The notes: generated from the letters alone by a model not told the origin. DNA of 64,000 nucleotides from Bacillus thuringiensis (GCF_001182785.1 NZ_CP012099.1:2726501-2790500), one strand, 5' to 3'. Counted from the first letter of the stretch, positions 34,608-43,465 are shown. A program made the numbers and translations.

Positions 34608-34874
34608 ATGTTAAAAATAATGCCTTTAAACAATGAAGACTATGATTTCATTATAGTTACTGAAAAAGCAATCAAAAAAAACTATACACATAGTTTTCAT
34701 CATATTTGTCAATTGCATGAACTAAAACAGGTAATTTCTATTACTGCCATTCATGCTTTCAACATATCAAATAATATTATTCCAATAAAAAAACAATCCT
34801 TTTTAAAATGGATTGTTTTTTTATTTCTGTTTTATGCAGTTTATTTTATTTTTGTATTTTCAATAACGAAATAA
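34608..34874 (+). CDS. Doubtful 88-residue protein with C-terminal membrane helix
   Basis: Open frame with an N-terminal polar part (MPLNNEDYDFIIVTEKAIKK) and one C-terminal hydrophobic stretch (FLKWIVFLFLFYAVYFIFVFSI). There is no ribosome site before either ATG, and a strong terminator-like hairpin lies inside it (34787-34822). It may be a remnant or chance frame. No family recognised. Confidence 0.28.
   Translation: MLKIMPLNNEDYDFIIVTEKAIKKNYTHSFHHICQLHELKQVISITAIHAFNISNNIIPIKKQSFLKWIVFLFLFYAVYFIFVFSITK
34787..34822. terminator. Terminator-like hairpin
   Basis: AAAAAAACAATCC (34787-34799) and GGATTGTTTTTTT (34810-34822), perfect 13-bp arms, T-run in both directions. It lies within the doubtful 34608-34874 frame. 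Confidence 0.6.
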
Positions 34875-35006
34875 TTACATTCACAAAAATGAAATGCTAC
34901 TAACTTAACCACTCTTATAGTAAGATTCTCGTTTGAAAACAAAAAACACATTTTCGCCTTACGATTGAAAAAAACATATGTAAAAGCTTCTAAAACAGCC
35001 GCCTTA

Positions 35007-35237
35007 TCATATTAATCTATAGCAATTCTGTCTTCTTCCCTTACCTGTTTCCTTTAACACATACGATTTTAAAACTAGCGCCGTTAATGAATCTGTTAAT
35101 GTTTTATATGATAAATTTGATAATGCCAATAGATCGTTCGTATATAACATTCTATGCTTCTCTAATAGTAATAGTACTAATCGTTCAGACGGTTTTAATG
35201 CCTCATCACTTTCTAGTATAAAGTCTATATTTTTCAT
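35007..35237 (-). CDS. Small winged-helix DNA-binding protein
   Basis: 76 residues resembling a minimal winged helix: ALKPSERLVLLLLEKHRMLYTNDLLALSNLSYKTLTDSLTALVLKSYVLKETGKGRRQNCYRL. The helix-turn-helix spans about 34-56 and the wing GKGRRQNCY closes the protein. It looks like a MarR/TrmB-type domain without extra helices. A regulator of unknown target. AAGGAG lies rather far (14 bases) before the ATG, so the start is less sure. Nearby genes give no clue. Confidence 0.65.
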   Translation of the reverse strand: MKNIDFILESDEALKPSERLVLLLLEKHRMLYTNDLLALSNLSYKTLTDSLTALVLKSYVLKETGKGRRQNCYRLI

Positions 35238-35365
35238 TTCTCTAATTATTACTCCTTATATAAAAAAATACTTTAAGTGCTAATTTAATATAAAAATAAT
35301 ACACAACAAACTTTGAAATATATTAAAATAACATTACTTTAAGACACTATTATACTATAACATAT

Positions 35366-35398
35366 AAAAAGCATTTGCCGAAATAGGAAATGCTTTTT
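35366..35398. terminator. Hairpin with T-run
   Basis: AAAAAGCATTT (35366-35376) and AAATGCTTTTT (35388-35398), in the gap between two minus-strand genes. Possibly a second terminator or that of an unseen transcript. Confidence 0.55.
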
Positions 35399-35433
35399 AT
35401 ATTGCTTATATAATTCTTCAAAAACTACATTTA

Positions 35434-35476
35434 AAAACGGTTGGTCATTCTCTAAATATGAATGACTAACCGTTTT
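35434..35476. terminator. Terminator of the 87-residue protein gene
   Basis: AAAACGGTTGGTCATTC (35434-35450) and GAATGACTAACCGTTTT (35460-35476), perfect 17-bp arms. Confidence 0.8.
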
Positions 35477-35505
35477 CCAGCTTCTTCTCAATTACATGTT
35501 TTACC

Positions 35506-35769
35506 TTAAATATTTCTTGCAATATGTGGCTTACTGTAATGACTTGTTCCACCGCCACCTACTACTACTTTACCGCCTTTTTCGAAAATTAATAATTTAC
35601 TTGAACCATCTGCAAGAAGTACTATTACTTCAGCATTATTACTTGTTGCTACATAAATTACATAACCACTCTTTGATATACAAGTTTCCCAATTCGCATC
35701 AAATTCTGATCTTACTACACGATTTGAATACACTTGATTTTCAATTCTATCTTGTTCTATATTTTCCAA
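35506..35769 (-). CDS. Small protein of unknown function
   Basis: 87 residues from a TTG at 35769 that has GGGAGG six bases upstream. The GTG at 35784 lies in or over that site and is a poorer start. The sequence is mixed polar/beta (CISKSGYVIYVATSNNAEVIVLLADGSSKLLIFEKGGKVVVGGGG) with a glycine run before an end rich in His, Lys and Arg. No signal or membrane segment, no family recognised. Monocistronic, with a clear terminator 30 bases on. Confidence 0.6.
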   Translation of the reverse strand: MENIEQDRIENQVYSNRVVRSEFDANWETCISKSGYVIYVATSNNAEVIVLLADGSSKLLIFEKGGKVVVGGGGTSHYSKPHIARNI

Positions 35770-35920
35770 ATTGATTCCTCCCACTTCACTAAAATAGCAT
35801 TTATAGGAAAATGACAGCCCTATATAAAATAGTAGCTGACTTTAACATAAATAGTATATGTAGTAAGTAGCAGAATGCTTGGACAATGAAAACCTAATAA
35901 CATGTAAGCGATATACAATT

Positions 35921-35960
35921 AAAATAAGGCAATCGATTATTATATCAATTGCCTTATTTT
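35921..35960. terminator. Terminator of the methyltransferase gene
   Basis: AAAATAAGGCAAT (35921-35933) and ATTGCCTTATTTT (35948-35960), perfect arms, 14-base loop. Confidence 0.75.
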
Positions 35961-35974
35961 CATAGATAGTTCTT

Positions 35975-36739
35975 TTATTTCTCGTTCCGCACAGCTTCAA
36001 AAGTAATCATTTGATTTGCATTTGACGGTTCTTTTTCATAATCATATTCGGCAGAGCAAGTAATGTTAGAGAAACCTATACTTTCTAAAAGGAGTTTAAA
36101 CTCTACTATTCCATACCAGCGCAGCGCAAAACGTTGTAACTCTGTTTGTACTAGCTGTCCTTTACTCCACTTTTCATATTTCAAATATGATACAGTAACT
36201 TGGTTCAGCCAATCTATTTCAATTGATTTATTTTCTAATGTGATTCCGTCTCCGCTCGGCAAAGAAAAAGTCAATGTATGAATTTCCCCAGTCTTCCAGT
36301 CATGCGGAAGCATAATATCTACGATTAATCGTCCGCATGGATTAAGATGTTCATAAAAACATTTCAATGCGTTTATAGAATCCACACGATTTTCAATTAA
36401 ACAAAAAGATCCAGTAGGAATGATAATTGCCTCATATTTATACGGAAGTGAAAATTGTTGCAAGCTTCCTTCATATAAATTAGGATGTAAGCCTCTCTCT
36501 TTACACCGCTTACGGCAAGAATCAAGCATTTCAGGTGAATAATCTATCCCATCAACTTTAAAACCAGCTTCAAGAAACGGAATAATGACACGTCCCGATC
36601 CTACTGCAGCTTCGAGAATTCTTCCCTTACAATTTTTTAAACGTTCTTTGTAATACTCAATATCACCATTTAAAGAATAACCGACTGGTTTTGTGTAATC
36701 ATACAGTTCCGTACAAAGTGTACTATAAAAACTAAACAT
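35975..36739 (-). CDS. Class I SAM-dependent methyltransferase
   Basis: 254 residues. SAM motif I is seen in GRILEAAVGSGRVIIPFLEAG (about 39-59), motif II acidic end in VDGIDYSPEML, motif III-like YEAIIIPTGSF and the HLNPCGRLIVDIMLPHDW block. The C-terminal part (WYGIVEFKLLLESIGF) is the usual methyltransferase end. The substrate is unknown. The ATG at 36739 has GGAGGAG upstream. Monocistronic. Confidence 0.88.
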   Translation of the reverse strand: MFSFYSTLCTELYDYTKPVGYSLNGDIEYYKERLKNCKGRILEAAVGSGRVIIPFLEAGFKVDGIDYSPEMLDSCRKRCKERGLHPNLYEGSLQQFSLPYKYEAIIIPTGSFCLIENRVDSINALKCFYEHLNPCGRLIVDIMLPHDWKTGEIHTLTFSLPSGDGITLENKSIEIDWLNQVTVSYLKYEKWSKGQLVQTELQRFALRWYGIVEFKLLLESIGFSNITCSAEYDYEKEPSNANQMITFEAVRNEK

Positions 36740-36929
36740 TTATTTTCTCCTCCGTTTTTACGTACGGAAGATTTCAATTAAACTAATCTTCTCGTACCTC
36801 TAATTTTAATGCGCTTTCGAAAGAGCTGACTGTCATAATATATCACTCACTTTCCATAGAATATAATGATATTGTATTACATAACCTTCCAATCCGAAAT
36901 ATAAAATTAAAAATTCAGACTATAAAATA

Positions 36930-36953
36930 AAAAGCTTACTTTAGTAAGCTCTT
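36930..36953 (-). terminator. Terminator of the X-prolyl peptidase gene
   Basis: AAAGCTTACT/AGTAAGCTCTTT hairpin about 13 bases past the stop, T-rich on the minus strand. Confidence 0.65.
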
Positions 36954-36965
36954 TGTAAAAAATAT

Positions 36966-38705
36966 TTATTTCACAATCGGCAATGTCACTTCACTTAATT
37001 TCACTGTAAGTTTCGTGCCCGCTTTCGGTCTAATTGTATAATCATAGTCGCTAGCAATTAAAACAACCCCTATTTGATGTCCAGCTTTAAAGACATAATC
37101 ATCTGGCTGCATGTCCCATGTAAATGTATAATCTTTGCCCGGTTGAATCACTGTTGAATTTTCTATACTCTTTAAGTTTTGTGGATCCATCCAGCCTCGT
37201 GTTACGATTTCCGGCTTCGTTCCTCCATAGTCAACAAGTAATGCTGTTAAATTTGATACAGATCGATCAATATTTCCTGTAATTGAAATCTTTGGTGTAC
37301 CACTTATGCGTGTATCTTTTTGAAGTACAGGCATTGTATATACTAATCGATTGGCTACTTCTAATTCTGGGTTTGCTACTAATTGATTTGATTTCATTTG
37401 TGTATCATCTAAGAATGAGAAAACTTTATTAGCCGATCCCATACTTAGTGGCAAATTGACTGATTTATCACTTAAATACATACGGATTTTTGAAGGTACA
37501 GCCGCTGGATCTGGCCAATTTTTTATCTTTTGCCACGATTTATTTTCTCTTTGCACATCAACCATTGGTTCATCCATAATTCCATTTTCAATTCCATACA
37601 ACCAATAATCTAACCATTTATTTTGTGTTTGCTGCCAGTTATTACTTGATGTCCCACCATGACCACCTTGGTGTAGCCACATTTTACGAGGAACATTATT
37701 TTCTCCGAGTGCATCCCACCATTGCGCGAACTGCTTCGTCTTAACATTCCAATCATTTAAACCATGAACAACAAATACGCTTGCTTTTACATTTTTAGCA
37801 TCTTTTACATAATTGCGTTTATCCCAAAAATCATTATAATTACCAGTTTTCCGGTCCTGACCAGCTGTTAACTCTTTTATTACTTGCCCGCAAACTTCAG
37901 GATTTTCTCTTGTTAGTACTGCTTCTGCCATATTATCTGTATCTTCTCCTTGATATCCACCTGGCGCAATGACTGCACCATTTGCACGATAATAATCATA
38001 CCAACTACTAATTGCTGCGATTGGAATAATTGTTTTTAAACCTTCAACTCCAGTAGTCGCAACAGCATTTGGTAATGTACCATTATAAGAAACTCCAGTC
38101 ATACCTACATTTCCTGTAGACCAATTTGCCTGAATTTCCTCACCCTGTTCTGTAAATGCTTTCGCGCGACCGTTTACCCAATCAATAACAGACTTTGTAC
38201 CGAGTATTTCTTGTTCATCTCCAGTTGTAGGGCATCCATCTGATTTTCCAGTACCGATACTTTCGCCTAGAATAACTGCATAACCTCTTGGCACGTAATA
38301 GTTCCCATACGAACCAAGATTAACCGCTCCATACGGTTTCCCTTCATACGCATACAATTCTTCATCTACATTATATACAGGAACATCTTTTAATCCAGAT
38401 CGATATGGACTCATTTCATAAATAACAGGAACCTTCACATTCGGATCTGTCTTTGGACGCATAACTTTTATCGATACTCTGTCTTTCTTACCGTCGCGAT
38501 CACTATCAACTTCTGTCTCTACATATAAATTTTCGATAATGGCTTCATCGAGAGAATAAATCGGTTTTGTCATCCCATTTTCTAATTCAATTTTCGTATT
38601 TTTAGTCTCTTCCTTCTTCTCTGCATGCACATCCATAGTAAAGCTAGGTATAATTGTTGCAGATAGCATTGCTGACAGTGTAATTGCCATTTTCTTTTTA
38701 CTCAA
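36966..38705 (-). CDS. Secreted X-prolyl dipeptidyl aminopeptidase-like hydrolase (S15/CocE)
   Basis: 579 residues. A signal peptide (about 1-28, ending VHA) is followed by an alpha/beta hydrolase of peptidase family S15: PVIYEMSPYRSG, the oxyanion region, nucleophile Ser in GMTGVSYNGTLP (GxSYxG), Asp in VHGLNDWNVKTKQ, His in HQGGHGG, and a C-terminal jelly-roll-like PepX_C domain. It is predicted to release Xaa-Pro dipeptides from extracellular peptides such as collagen fragments. The start is a TTG at 38705 behind AGGGGAGGG. The longer ATG frame to 38747 includes that site. Monocistronic. Confidence 0.88.
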   Translation of the reverse strand: MSKKKMAITLSAMLSATIIPSFTMDVHAEKKEETKNTKIELENGMTKPIYSLDEAIIENLYVETEVDSDRDGKKDRVSIKVMRPKTDPNVKVPVIYEMSPYRSGLKDVPVYNVDEELYAYEGKPYGAVNLGSYGNYYVPRGYAVILGESIGTGKSDGCPTTGDEQEILGTKSVIDWVNGRAKAFTEQGEEIQANWSTGNVGMTGVSYNGTLPNAVATTGVEGLKTIIPIAAISSWYDYYRANGAVIAPGGYQGEDTDNMAEAVLTRENPEVCGQVIKELTAGQDRKTGNYNDFWDKRNYVKDAKNVKASVFVVHGLNDWNVKTKQFAQWWDALGENNVPRKMWLHQGGHGGTSSNNWQQTQNKWLDYWLYGIENGIMDEPMVDVQRENKSWQKIKNWPDPAAVPSKIRMYLSDKSVNLPLSMGSANKVFSFLDDTQMKSNQLVANPELEVANRLVYTMPVLQKDTRISGTPKISITGNIDRSVSNLTALLVDYGGTKPEIVTRGWMDPQNLKSIENSTVIQPGKDYTFTWDMQPDDYVFKAGHQIGVVLIASDYDYTIRPKAGTKLTVKLSEVTLPIVK

Positions 38706-38859
38706 AATGTTCCCTCCCCTTATTCGTTCTCTTTTACTATATAACAAAATAACTGAAAATTCAGTTTTATTTTTATATAAAAGTTGAGAAACTCAAAGAT
38801 TTCTTATTAAGTAAAATTTAATGCAGGTGTGAAAGTATTTTCCCACTCCCTCCTTCTTT

Positions 38860-38986
38860 ATAAAGTGAAACTTTAATCAGCACTCACCAATCGGGCGTTT
38901 ACGAACAGCAGGGCCCCCACCTAACTTCTTTGCTTCCGCTAAATTTTGAGGTGAAGGTCTTACTGCCCGGCAAATAGCGGGATAAA
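38860..38986. repeat. bcr1-type repeat, copy 2 (inverted)
   Basis: About 127 bases bounded by ATAAA on both sides (38860-38864, 38982-38986), the complement of TTTAT. It holds the blocks AAAGTGAAACTTTAATCAG, CACTCACCAATCGGGC, CCCCCACCTAACTT, CTTACTGCCCGGCA and GCGGGATAAA, in reverse order to copies 1 and 4. It separates prsA from the peptidase gene. Confidence 0.8.
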
Positions 38987-38990
38987 TAGA

Positions 38991-39022
38991 GAAAAAGACA
39001 ACCAATATTTCTATCGATTGCC
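38991..39022 (-). terminator. prsA terminator
   Basis: On the minus strand GGCAATCGATA-GAAA-TATTGGTTGTC forms a fully paired stem with wobble pairs and a GAAA loop, then TTTTTC. Confidence 0.7.
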
Positions 39023-39036
39023 TTACATTCCATTTA

Positions 39037-39879
39037 TTATTTTTCCAACTCTTTAAAGGTATCTTTCAAGTCTTTATCAGATATCTTTATATCTGCATTT
39101 TTAAGCAGATCTCTAGTAACTTGTTGATGGAATTGAGGATCTTGTATACGTTGCTGTTCTAATTCTTTACGAATATTCTCTTTCTCTTCCTCATACGGTT
39201 TAAGCTCTTTTTTATCCGTTAACTTAATAATATGATATCCGAAAGAAGATTTAACAGGTTCACTCAATTGACCAACTTCTAACTTATACGCAGCATCCTC
39301 AAATTCTTTCACCATCATACCAGGTCCAAATTCAGATAGTTCTCCACCTTTTTCTTTAGAACCTGGATCCTCTGAATATTGTTTAGCCAATGCCGCGAAA
39401 TCTTCGCCACTATTTAATTTTCCTTTAATTTCTTTTGCTGTCTTTTCATCTTTCACTAAAATATGGCTAACTTGAAGCTTTGGCTTATAGTGATCTTTAA
39501 TATCTTTTTCCGTTACGGTTGCTTTAATAGCTTTTTCAAAAGCGAAAGTAAGCTTTAATTTCTCTTTCAACTGATCTTCATTTTTCACACCATTAGATTC
39601 CATATATGTACTAAAATTATCGCCCATCTTGTCTTTTAATTCTTTCAGTTGTTTCGTTACCTCTTCATCCGTAACTTTATATTTATCATTTAATACTTTC
39701 TCTACTACCATTTCAGATAAATTCTGTTTACCGTAGTTTTCTTTTAATTTTTTGTTAAAATCACTTTCTGAAATGCTTCCTGATTTTGTAGTTACAATAT
39801 TATCTGATGAACCACATGCAGATAAAGATAACGTCATCCCCATTAAAATGCTACCAATTACTAATTTCTTTCTTTTCAA
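39037..39879 (-). CDS. prsA: Foldase lipoprotein PrsA (parvulin peptidyl-prolyl isomerase)
   Basis: 280 residues. A lipoprotein signal ends in LSLSAC, followed by an N-terminal chaperone region (GSISESDFNKKLKENYGKQ...) and a central parvulin domain (QVSHILVKDEKTAKEI, FAALAKQYSEDPGSKEKGGELSEFGPGMM, FGYHIIKL), with a helical charged C-terminus. It folds secreted proteins at the outer face of the membrane. The start is a TTG at 39879 with GTGAGG upstream. The frame is open to 39948, but that extension would place about 20 unlikely residues before the signal. One of several PrsA paralogues typical of this group. Confidence 0.93.
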   Translation of the reverse strand: MKRKKLVIGSILMGMTLSLSACGSSDNIVTTKSGSISESDFNKKLKENYGKQNLSEMVVEKVLNDKYKVTDEEVTKQLKELKDKMGDNFSTYMESNGVKNEDQLKEKLKLTFAFEKAIKATVTEKDIKDHYKPKLQVSHILVKDEKTAKEIKGKLNSGEDFAALAKQYSEDPGSKEKGGELSEFGPGMMVKEFEDAAYKLEVGQLSEPVKSSFGYHIIKLTDKKELKPYEEEKENIRKELEQQRIQDPQFHQQVTRDLLKNADIKISDKDLKDTFKELEK

Positions 39880-40048
39880 ATCCGAATACCTCACTTCATT
39901 AAATTCAAATGTAACTATGTAAATATAACGTTTCCCTGTGAACTTCACGTGAATTTAATGAAAGTAGAACATTTGCTAATTCTCCATTTAATACATCGAT
40001 TTTGAAAATTATGGTGATTCATCCTGTATCGCTAACCTCTAAAGCTGC

Positions 40049-40080
40049 AAAAAGGACTAATATTTTCATTAATCCTTTTT
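40049..40080 (-). terminator. Terminator of the two-component operon
   Basis: AAAAAGGACTAAT (40049-40061) and ATTAATCCTTTTT (40068-40080), one wobble. Overlaps the histidine kinase stop codon. Confidence 0.75.
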
Positions 40081-41445
40081 CACATTTATATAAAATTGAA
40101 TTTCTCCATCTATAGAGGAAACTCCATATTCAAAACCATGTCTTTCTAAAATACTTTTCACTATCGCTAGTCCTAATCCTGTACCTGATTTTTCTTTACT
40201 ACGAGAAGATTCTAGTACGTAAAAAGGCTCCCAAATTTTATCGATATCTTTAATTTTTTCCGTATGAATGCCATTTTTTATTTGAAAATATATACTTTTA
40301 TTTCTATCTTCTAAAGTAATTATTATGTTTTGATTTGCTGAATATTTTATTGCATTAGAAATTAAATTTTGAAACACCATTCTCATTTTATTTAAATCTG
40401 CATAAACGATTGTATCGCTCGTATTACAGTTTACTTGCAAGTTAATTTCTTTCGAATCCAGTTCTATCTGATGCTTATCTAATATACTCTGGACCAGTGA
40501 TTCAATGGGGAATTCTTCTTTTTGTAAAATATCTCTTTCTAGTTTAGAAAATCGTAATAGTTCTTCAATTAAATTTGATATTTGATCTGTTTGTTTAATA
40601 ATTGTATCTACGTAAGTCCCATCATCTAATCCATCTTTAATCCCCATAGAGTATGCTTTTACTAATGCGATCGGTGTCTTTAATTCATGCGTCACATCAC
40701 CCATAAATCGTTTTAAATGTTCATTACGATCAGTTAAGTCTTGATGTGCTTCATGTAGTTTTTCACTCATGATATTAATACTATTGGCCAACTCTCCTAT
40801 TTCATCATTCGTTTTCACTTTCGTTCTTTTAAACTGCAAATGTGAAATATCCTGAGCCACATCACTTAGCTCCTTCAGTGGCGTCGTTATTATTTTTGAA
40901 AGTATCCACACAAGTAAAATAATAAGAAGGAGCGAGAAACATACGATGTATAAGTAAAATGTATTTAACGTATTTATAATTTCATTTGAATTCGCAATGG
41001 AAGTCCCAATTAAAATTATCGTATCATCTTTCGCAATATATTTAGCAAAAAAACTCGCTTTTACTTTTCCTTGATCGTACAGTTTATTCGATTGTCCTTC
41101 CGTCTTCACTTTCATAACTTCGTCTTTCGTAATCCAAAGCTTATTTAAAGTTACTTTCTTTTTCGTAAGTTGCATGCGTAACGCTTCGTTCATAGCATCT
41201 TCTGACTGATTAATTGGCGTATACGCAATTGTAACGTTATTTTCACTTTCAATTGTATGAATAACATCCTCTATATTTTCCACTGTTGTATTTTGAATTT
41301 GTGTTGTAAATTTATTTAAGTTTTCACGTGTTTTATAAATATTATAGTTCGGTAAGAGATTGTTAATGAATAATAATGAAATCATAAAGATGAGAATAAC
41401 AGTTGCAGAAATACTGAAAAATAACTTTTTCCCAAGTTTATTCAC
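40069..41445 (-). CDS. Two-component sensor histidine kinase
   Basis: 458 residues: first transmembrane helix about 9-29, an extracellular sensor domain (about 30-160), second helix about 162-182, a HAMP linker, HisKA with HELKTPIALVK, then HATPase (NLISNAIKYSANQ N-box, SGTGLGLAIVKSILERHGF G-box). It autophosphorylates and passes phosphate to the response regulator encoded just upstream. The start GTG at 41445 has GGAGG and overlaps the regulator's stop by eight bases. The frame is open to 41502, but that would overlap far more. The signal is unknown. Confidence 0.92.
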   Translation of the reverse strand: MNKLGKKLFFSISATVILIFMISLLFINNLLPNYNIYKTRENLNKFTTQIQNTTVENIEDVIHTIESENNVTIAYTPINQSEDAMNEALRMQLTKKKVTLNKLWITKDEVMKVKTEGQSNKLYDQGKVKASFFAKYIAKDDTIILIGTSIANSNEIINTLNTFYLYIVCFSLLLIILLVWILSKIITTPLKELSDVAQDISHLQFKRTKVKTNDEIGELANSINIMSEKLHEAHQDLTDRNEHLKRFMGDVTHELKTPIALVKAYSMGIKDGLDDGTYVDTIIKQTDQISNLIEELLRFSKLERDILQKEEFPIESLVQSILDKHQIELDSKEINLQVNCNTSDTIVYADLNKMRMVFQNLISNAIKYSANQNIIITLEDRNKSIYFQIKNGIHTEKIKDIDKIWEPFYVLESSRSKEKSGTGLGLAIVKSILERHGFEYGVSSIDGEIQFYINVKKD

Positions 41446-42085
41446 TTTGTTCCTCCAAACTATAGCCCAGCCCGCGATGCGTCTTAATAATATTTTCTCC
41501 AATTTTTTTACGCAGCCTTCTTACATGTGTATCAACCGTTCTCTCTTCTCCAAAATAGTCAAATCCCCATACAATATCTAGCAATTTTTTACGAGTTAAA
41601 ATCGTTCCTTTATGATTTAAAAAGCATTTTATTAATTCGAGCTCTGTTTTTGTAATTTCTAACTCTATATCATTTTTATATACTTTATTTTTGGCGAAAT
41701 TTATCTTTACATCTTGTACTTGAATAATATCATCATGCTGAATAAGCTTTTTCGCTCGCGTAATTAGTACTCCTGGATGAAATGGTTTTTTTACGTACTC
41801 ATCTGCCCCACTTTGAAGCGCTGCTAATTCATCTTCGCTTTCACTTTTCGCCGTAAGCATTAACACTTTTACGCTTGAATTCTTTTTTATTTCCTGACAG
41901 ACAGTAATACCACTATGTTTCGGCATCATCCAATCCAAAATAGCTAAATCAATTTTTTCATCATAAAACATTTGAAGTGCTTCCTCTCCGTCTTTCGCTA
42001 ATAAAACTTCGAAGCCTTCTTTTTCAAAATAAGCTTTTAAAATTCTTAACATATCTTGTTCGTCATCTGCAATTAAAACTTTCAT
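41438..42085 (-). CDS. OmpR-family response regulator
   Basis: 216 residues. Receiver domain with acidic pocket Asp7-Asp8, phospho-acceptor Asp51 (LAILDWMMP) and Lys in YVKKPF, then an OmpR/PhoB winged helix (KVYKNDIELEITKTELELIKCFL..., GEERTVDTHVRRLRKKIG..GLGYSL). It regulates genes in response to its partner kinase. The ATG at 42085 has GGAGG seven bases before it, so the frame to 42112 is not used. It is divergent from the secreted-protein gene at 42189, a plausible target. Confidence 0.93.
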   Translation of the reverse strand: MKVLIADDEQDMLRILKAYFEKEGFEVLLAKDGEEALQMFYDEKIDLAILDWMMPKHSGITVCQEIKKNSSVKVLMLTAKSESEDELAALQSGADEYVKKPFHPGVLITRAKKLIQHDDIIQVQDVKINFAKNKVYKNDIELEITKTELELIKCFLNHKGTILTRKKLLDIVWGFDYFGEERTVDTHVRRLRKKIGENIIKTHRGLGYSLEEQSE

Positions 42086-42188
42086 ATTTTTTCCTCCATT
42101 GCTTTTAAACAAAAACCAATTGTATCATACAACATCTTTGTTACATGAATGTGACAGAAAAATATTTAAAGCTTTTGAGGGGATAGTA

Positions 42189-42623
42189 ATGGTGAGGTGT
42201 TGTATTATGATAAAAAAAATCGGGGTCATTTCTCTTCTTTTATTTCTATTATCAACAAATGCGTTCGCAAATACAAATCAACAAATTGAAGTGTTTGATT
42301 GTCAAAAAGAAATGGTCATTCAAAAACAATCTTTAGATCCAGTAGTCCAAAAAGAAGCAGTTCAATACGCTAAAGCAATTACTGGTCCATTTAAAAACTT
42401 AAATGTCGTTCCAAAAGATGGCTATATGATAAAAATCCCATTATCTAAGCCGGTTTCTATTACTAATCAATGGTTACACACTACAATAGACGAAGTACTT
42501 ATACTACTCCCACTAAATGAAAAGCCTTATATTATGCTTTACGATGATGAAAATAATCCGCATTTTTATTATGTAAAAGGTAAACCAGGATTATTATTGA
42601 AACAAATGAACGTTAAAACGTAA
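42189..42623 (+). CDS. Secreted small protein divergent from the two-component system
   Basis: 144 residues. A Sec signal peptide (MVRCCIMIKKIGVISLLLFLLSTNAFA) is followed by a mature domain of about 115 residues, with no Cys pairs beyond one and no family recognised (QQIEVFDCQKEMVIQKQSLDPVVQKEAVQYAKAI, KPVSITNQWLHTTIDEVLILLPLN). The ATG at 42189 has GAGGGG six bases upstream, with 42207 as the second choice. It lies 103 bases from the response-regulator start, divergently, so it may be regulated by or feed the sensor. A terminator follows. Confidence 0.72.
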   Translation: MVRCCIMIKKIGVISLLLFLLSTNAFANTNQQIEVFDCQKEMVIQKQSLDPVVQKEAVQYAKAITGPFKNLNVVPKDGYMIKIPLSKPVSITNQWLHTTIDEVLILLPLNEKPYIMLYDDENNPHFYYVKGKPGLLLKQMNVKT

Positions 42624-42627
42624 TTGA

Positions 42628-42682
42628 CTGAAAAGGAGCCACCTTATAAGCTAAATTTTAAAAGCTAAGGTGCTCTTTTTTA
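42628..42682 (+). terminator. Terminator of the secreted-protein gene
   Basis: AAAAGGAGCCACCTTA / TAAGGTGCTCTTTT arms (one bulge) around a 20-base AT-rich loop, T-run. Confidence 0.75.
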
Positions 42683-42823
42683 TAATAACAATTTAGTAAA
42701 TGAAATTATAAAAGTTGTTTTTTAATATAAGGGTCGCAACTTCATATATATATCAGCGATTTTTAAGATATATCGATTTACCAACAAAAACCCTGTTCGT
42801 AGCTATTCTTTGGATAGCACTCG

Positions 42824-43276
42824 CTATAATAGTTTGTAGTGACTCGATCCCTTATATAATCCCCCTTTTACAAATCCATTTTCAGTATAAAACACATCCC
42901 CTTGCTTTGTGTCAGCATATAATACAATCACTTCAAAATACTTTTCCGCATGACATAATAGTTGGTTTAATAATAAGTTCCCTAACCCTATACGCCGAAA
43001 ATCCTTTGAAATATAAAATCTCCTTAACCGCCCAATCTTATTGTCTTTTGTGTACGGATCCTCATTTAAACCTCCAACTCCAATTAACATATCACCTTGA
43101 AAAATACCATATAAACATTCTCCAGTTTTATTGAATGTATTTATTTTGTTTTTATATTCATTTATTAGCCTTATAAGGAAATTAAAACCTTCTTCTTCAC
43201 TGTCTTGAACGAGATGACTGAATTCATATTCCATTAAATTTTCTATTTGTTGAATATGTATATCTTTCAAGTCCAT
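42824..43276 (-). CDS. GNAT-family N-acetyltransferase
   Basis: 150 residues. The GNAT core is IGRLRRFYISKDFRRIGLGNLLLNQLLCHAEKYF (motif A with RRIGLG), then VIVLYADTKQGDVFYTENGFVKGG. The ATG at 43276 follows AGGGGGA closely, and a TTG two codons later has better spacing (seven bases). The longer frame to 43318 starts inside a terminator hairpin (43302-43336), so it is not used. Substrate unknown. Confidence 0.82.
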   Translation of the reverse strand: MDLKDIHIQQIENLMEYEFSHLVQDSEEEGFNFLIRLINEYKNKINTFNKTGECLYGIFQGDMLIGVGGLNEDPYTKDNKIGRLRRFYISKDFRRIGLGNLLLNQLLCHAEKYFEVIVLYADTKQGDVFYTENGFVKGGLYKGSSHYKLL

Positions 43277-43301
43277 TCCCCCTAAGTATGAAAATACATA
43301 A

Positions 43302-43336
43302 AAACGCTCGAGAATCATTTATTCTGAGCATTTTTA
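43302..43336 (-). terminator. Terminator upstream of the GNAT gene
   Basis: On the minus strand AAAATGCTCAGAAT..ATTCTCGAGCGTTTTT forms a stem (one or two mismatches) with a T-run. It presumably ends transcription from upstream. Confidence 0.65.
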
Positions 43337-43427
43337 TGGTTGTTAACTTATTTAATTCATAGCGTGCGTATTCTTCACTTCATATCTAAACCGATAATAT
43401 AGTTGATTAATTTTATTATGAAAATAT

Positions 43428-43465
43428 AAGAGCCTTGCTACAATCTAGTGTGTGATAAGGCTCTT
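43428..43465 (-). terminator. Possible terminator of the hydrolase gene
   Basis: AAGAGCCTT (43428-43436) and AAGGCTCTT (43457-43465), 20-base loop, 140 bases past the stop at 43607. Confidence 0.45.

Larger units (their letters stand above)
38706..39036. other. Intergenic region between the peptidase and prsA genes
   Basis: 331 bases: promoter region of the X-prolyl peptidase (38706-38855), a bcr1-type repeat (38860-38986) and the prsA terminator (38991-39022). Confidence 0.6.

Noticed and set aside
35890..35925. Possible catabolite-responsive (cre) element ATGTAAGCGATATACA
   Set aside because: Last two consensus positions do not match and it lies downstream of a gene's stop, not in a promoter.
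42715..43134. Plus-strand frame of 139 codons
   Set aside because: No ribosome site, composition unlike protein, and it covers the antisense of the GNAT gene at 42824-43276.
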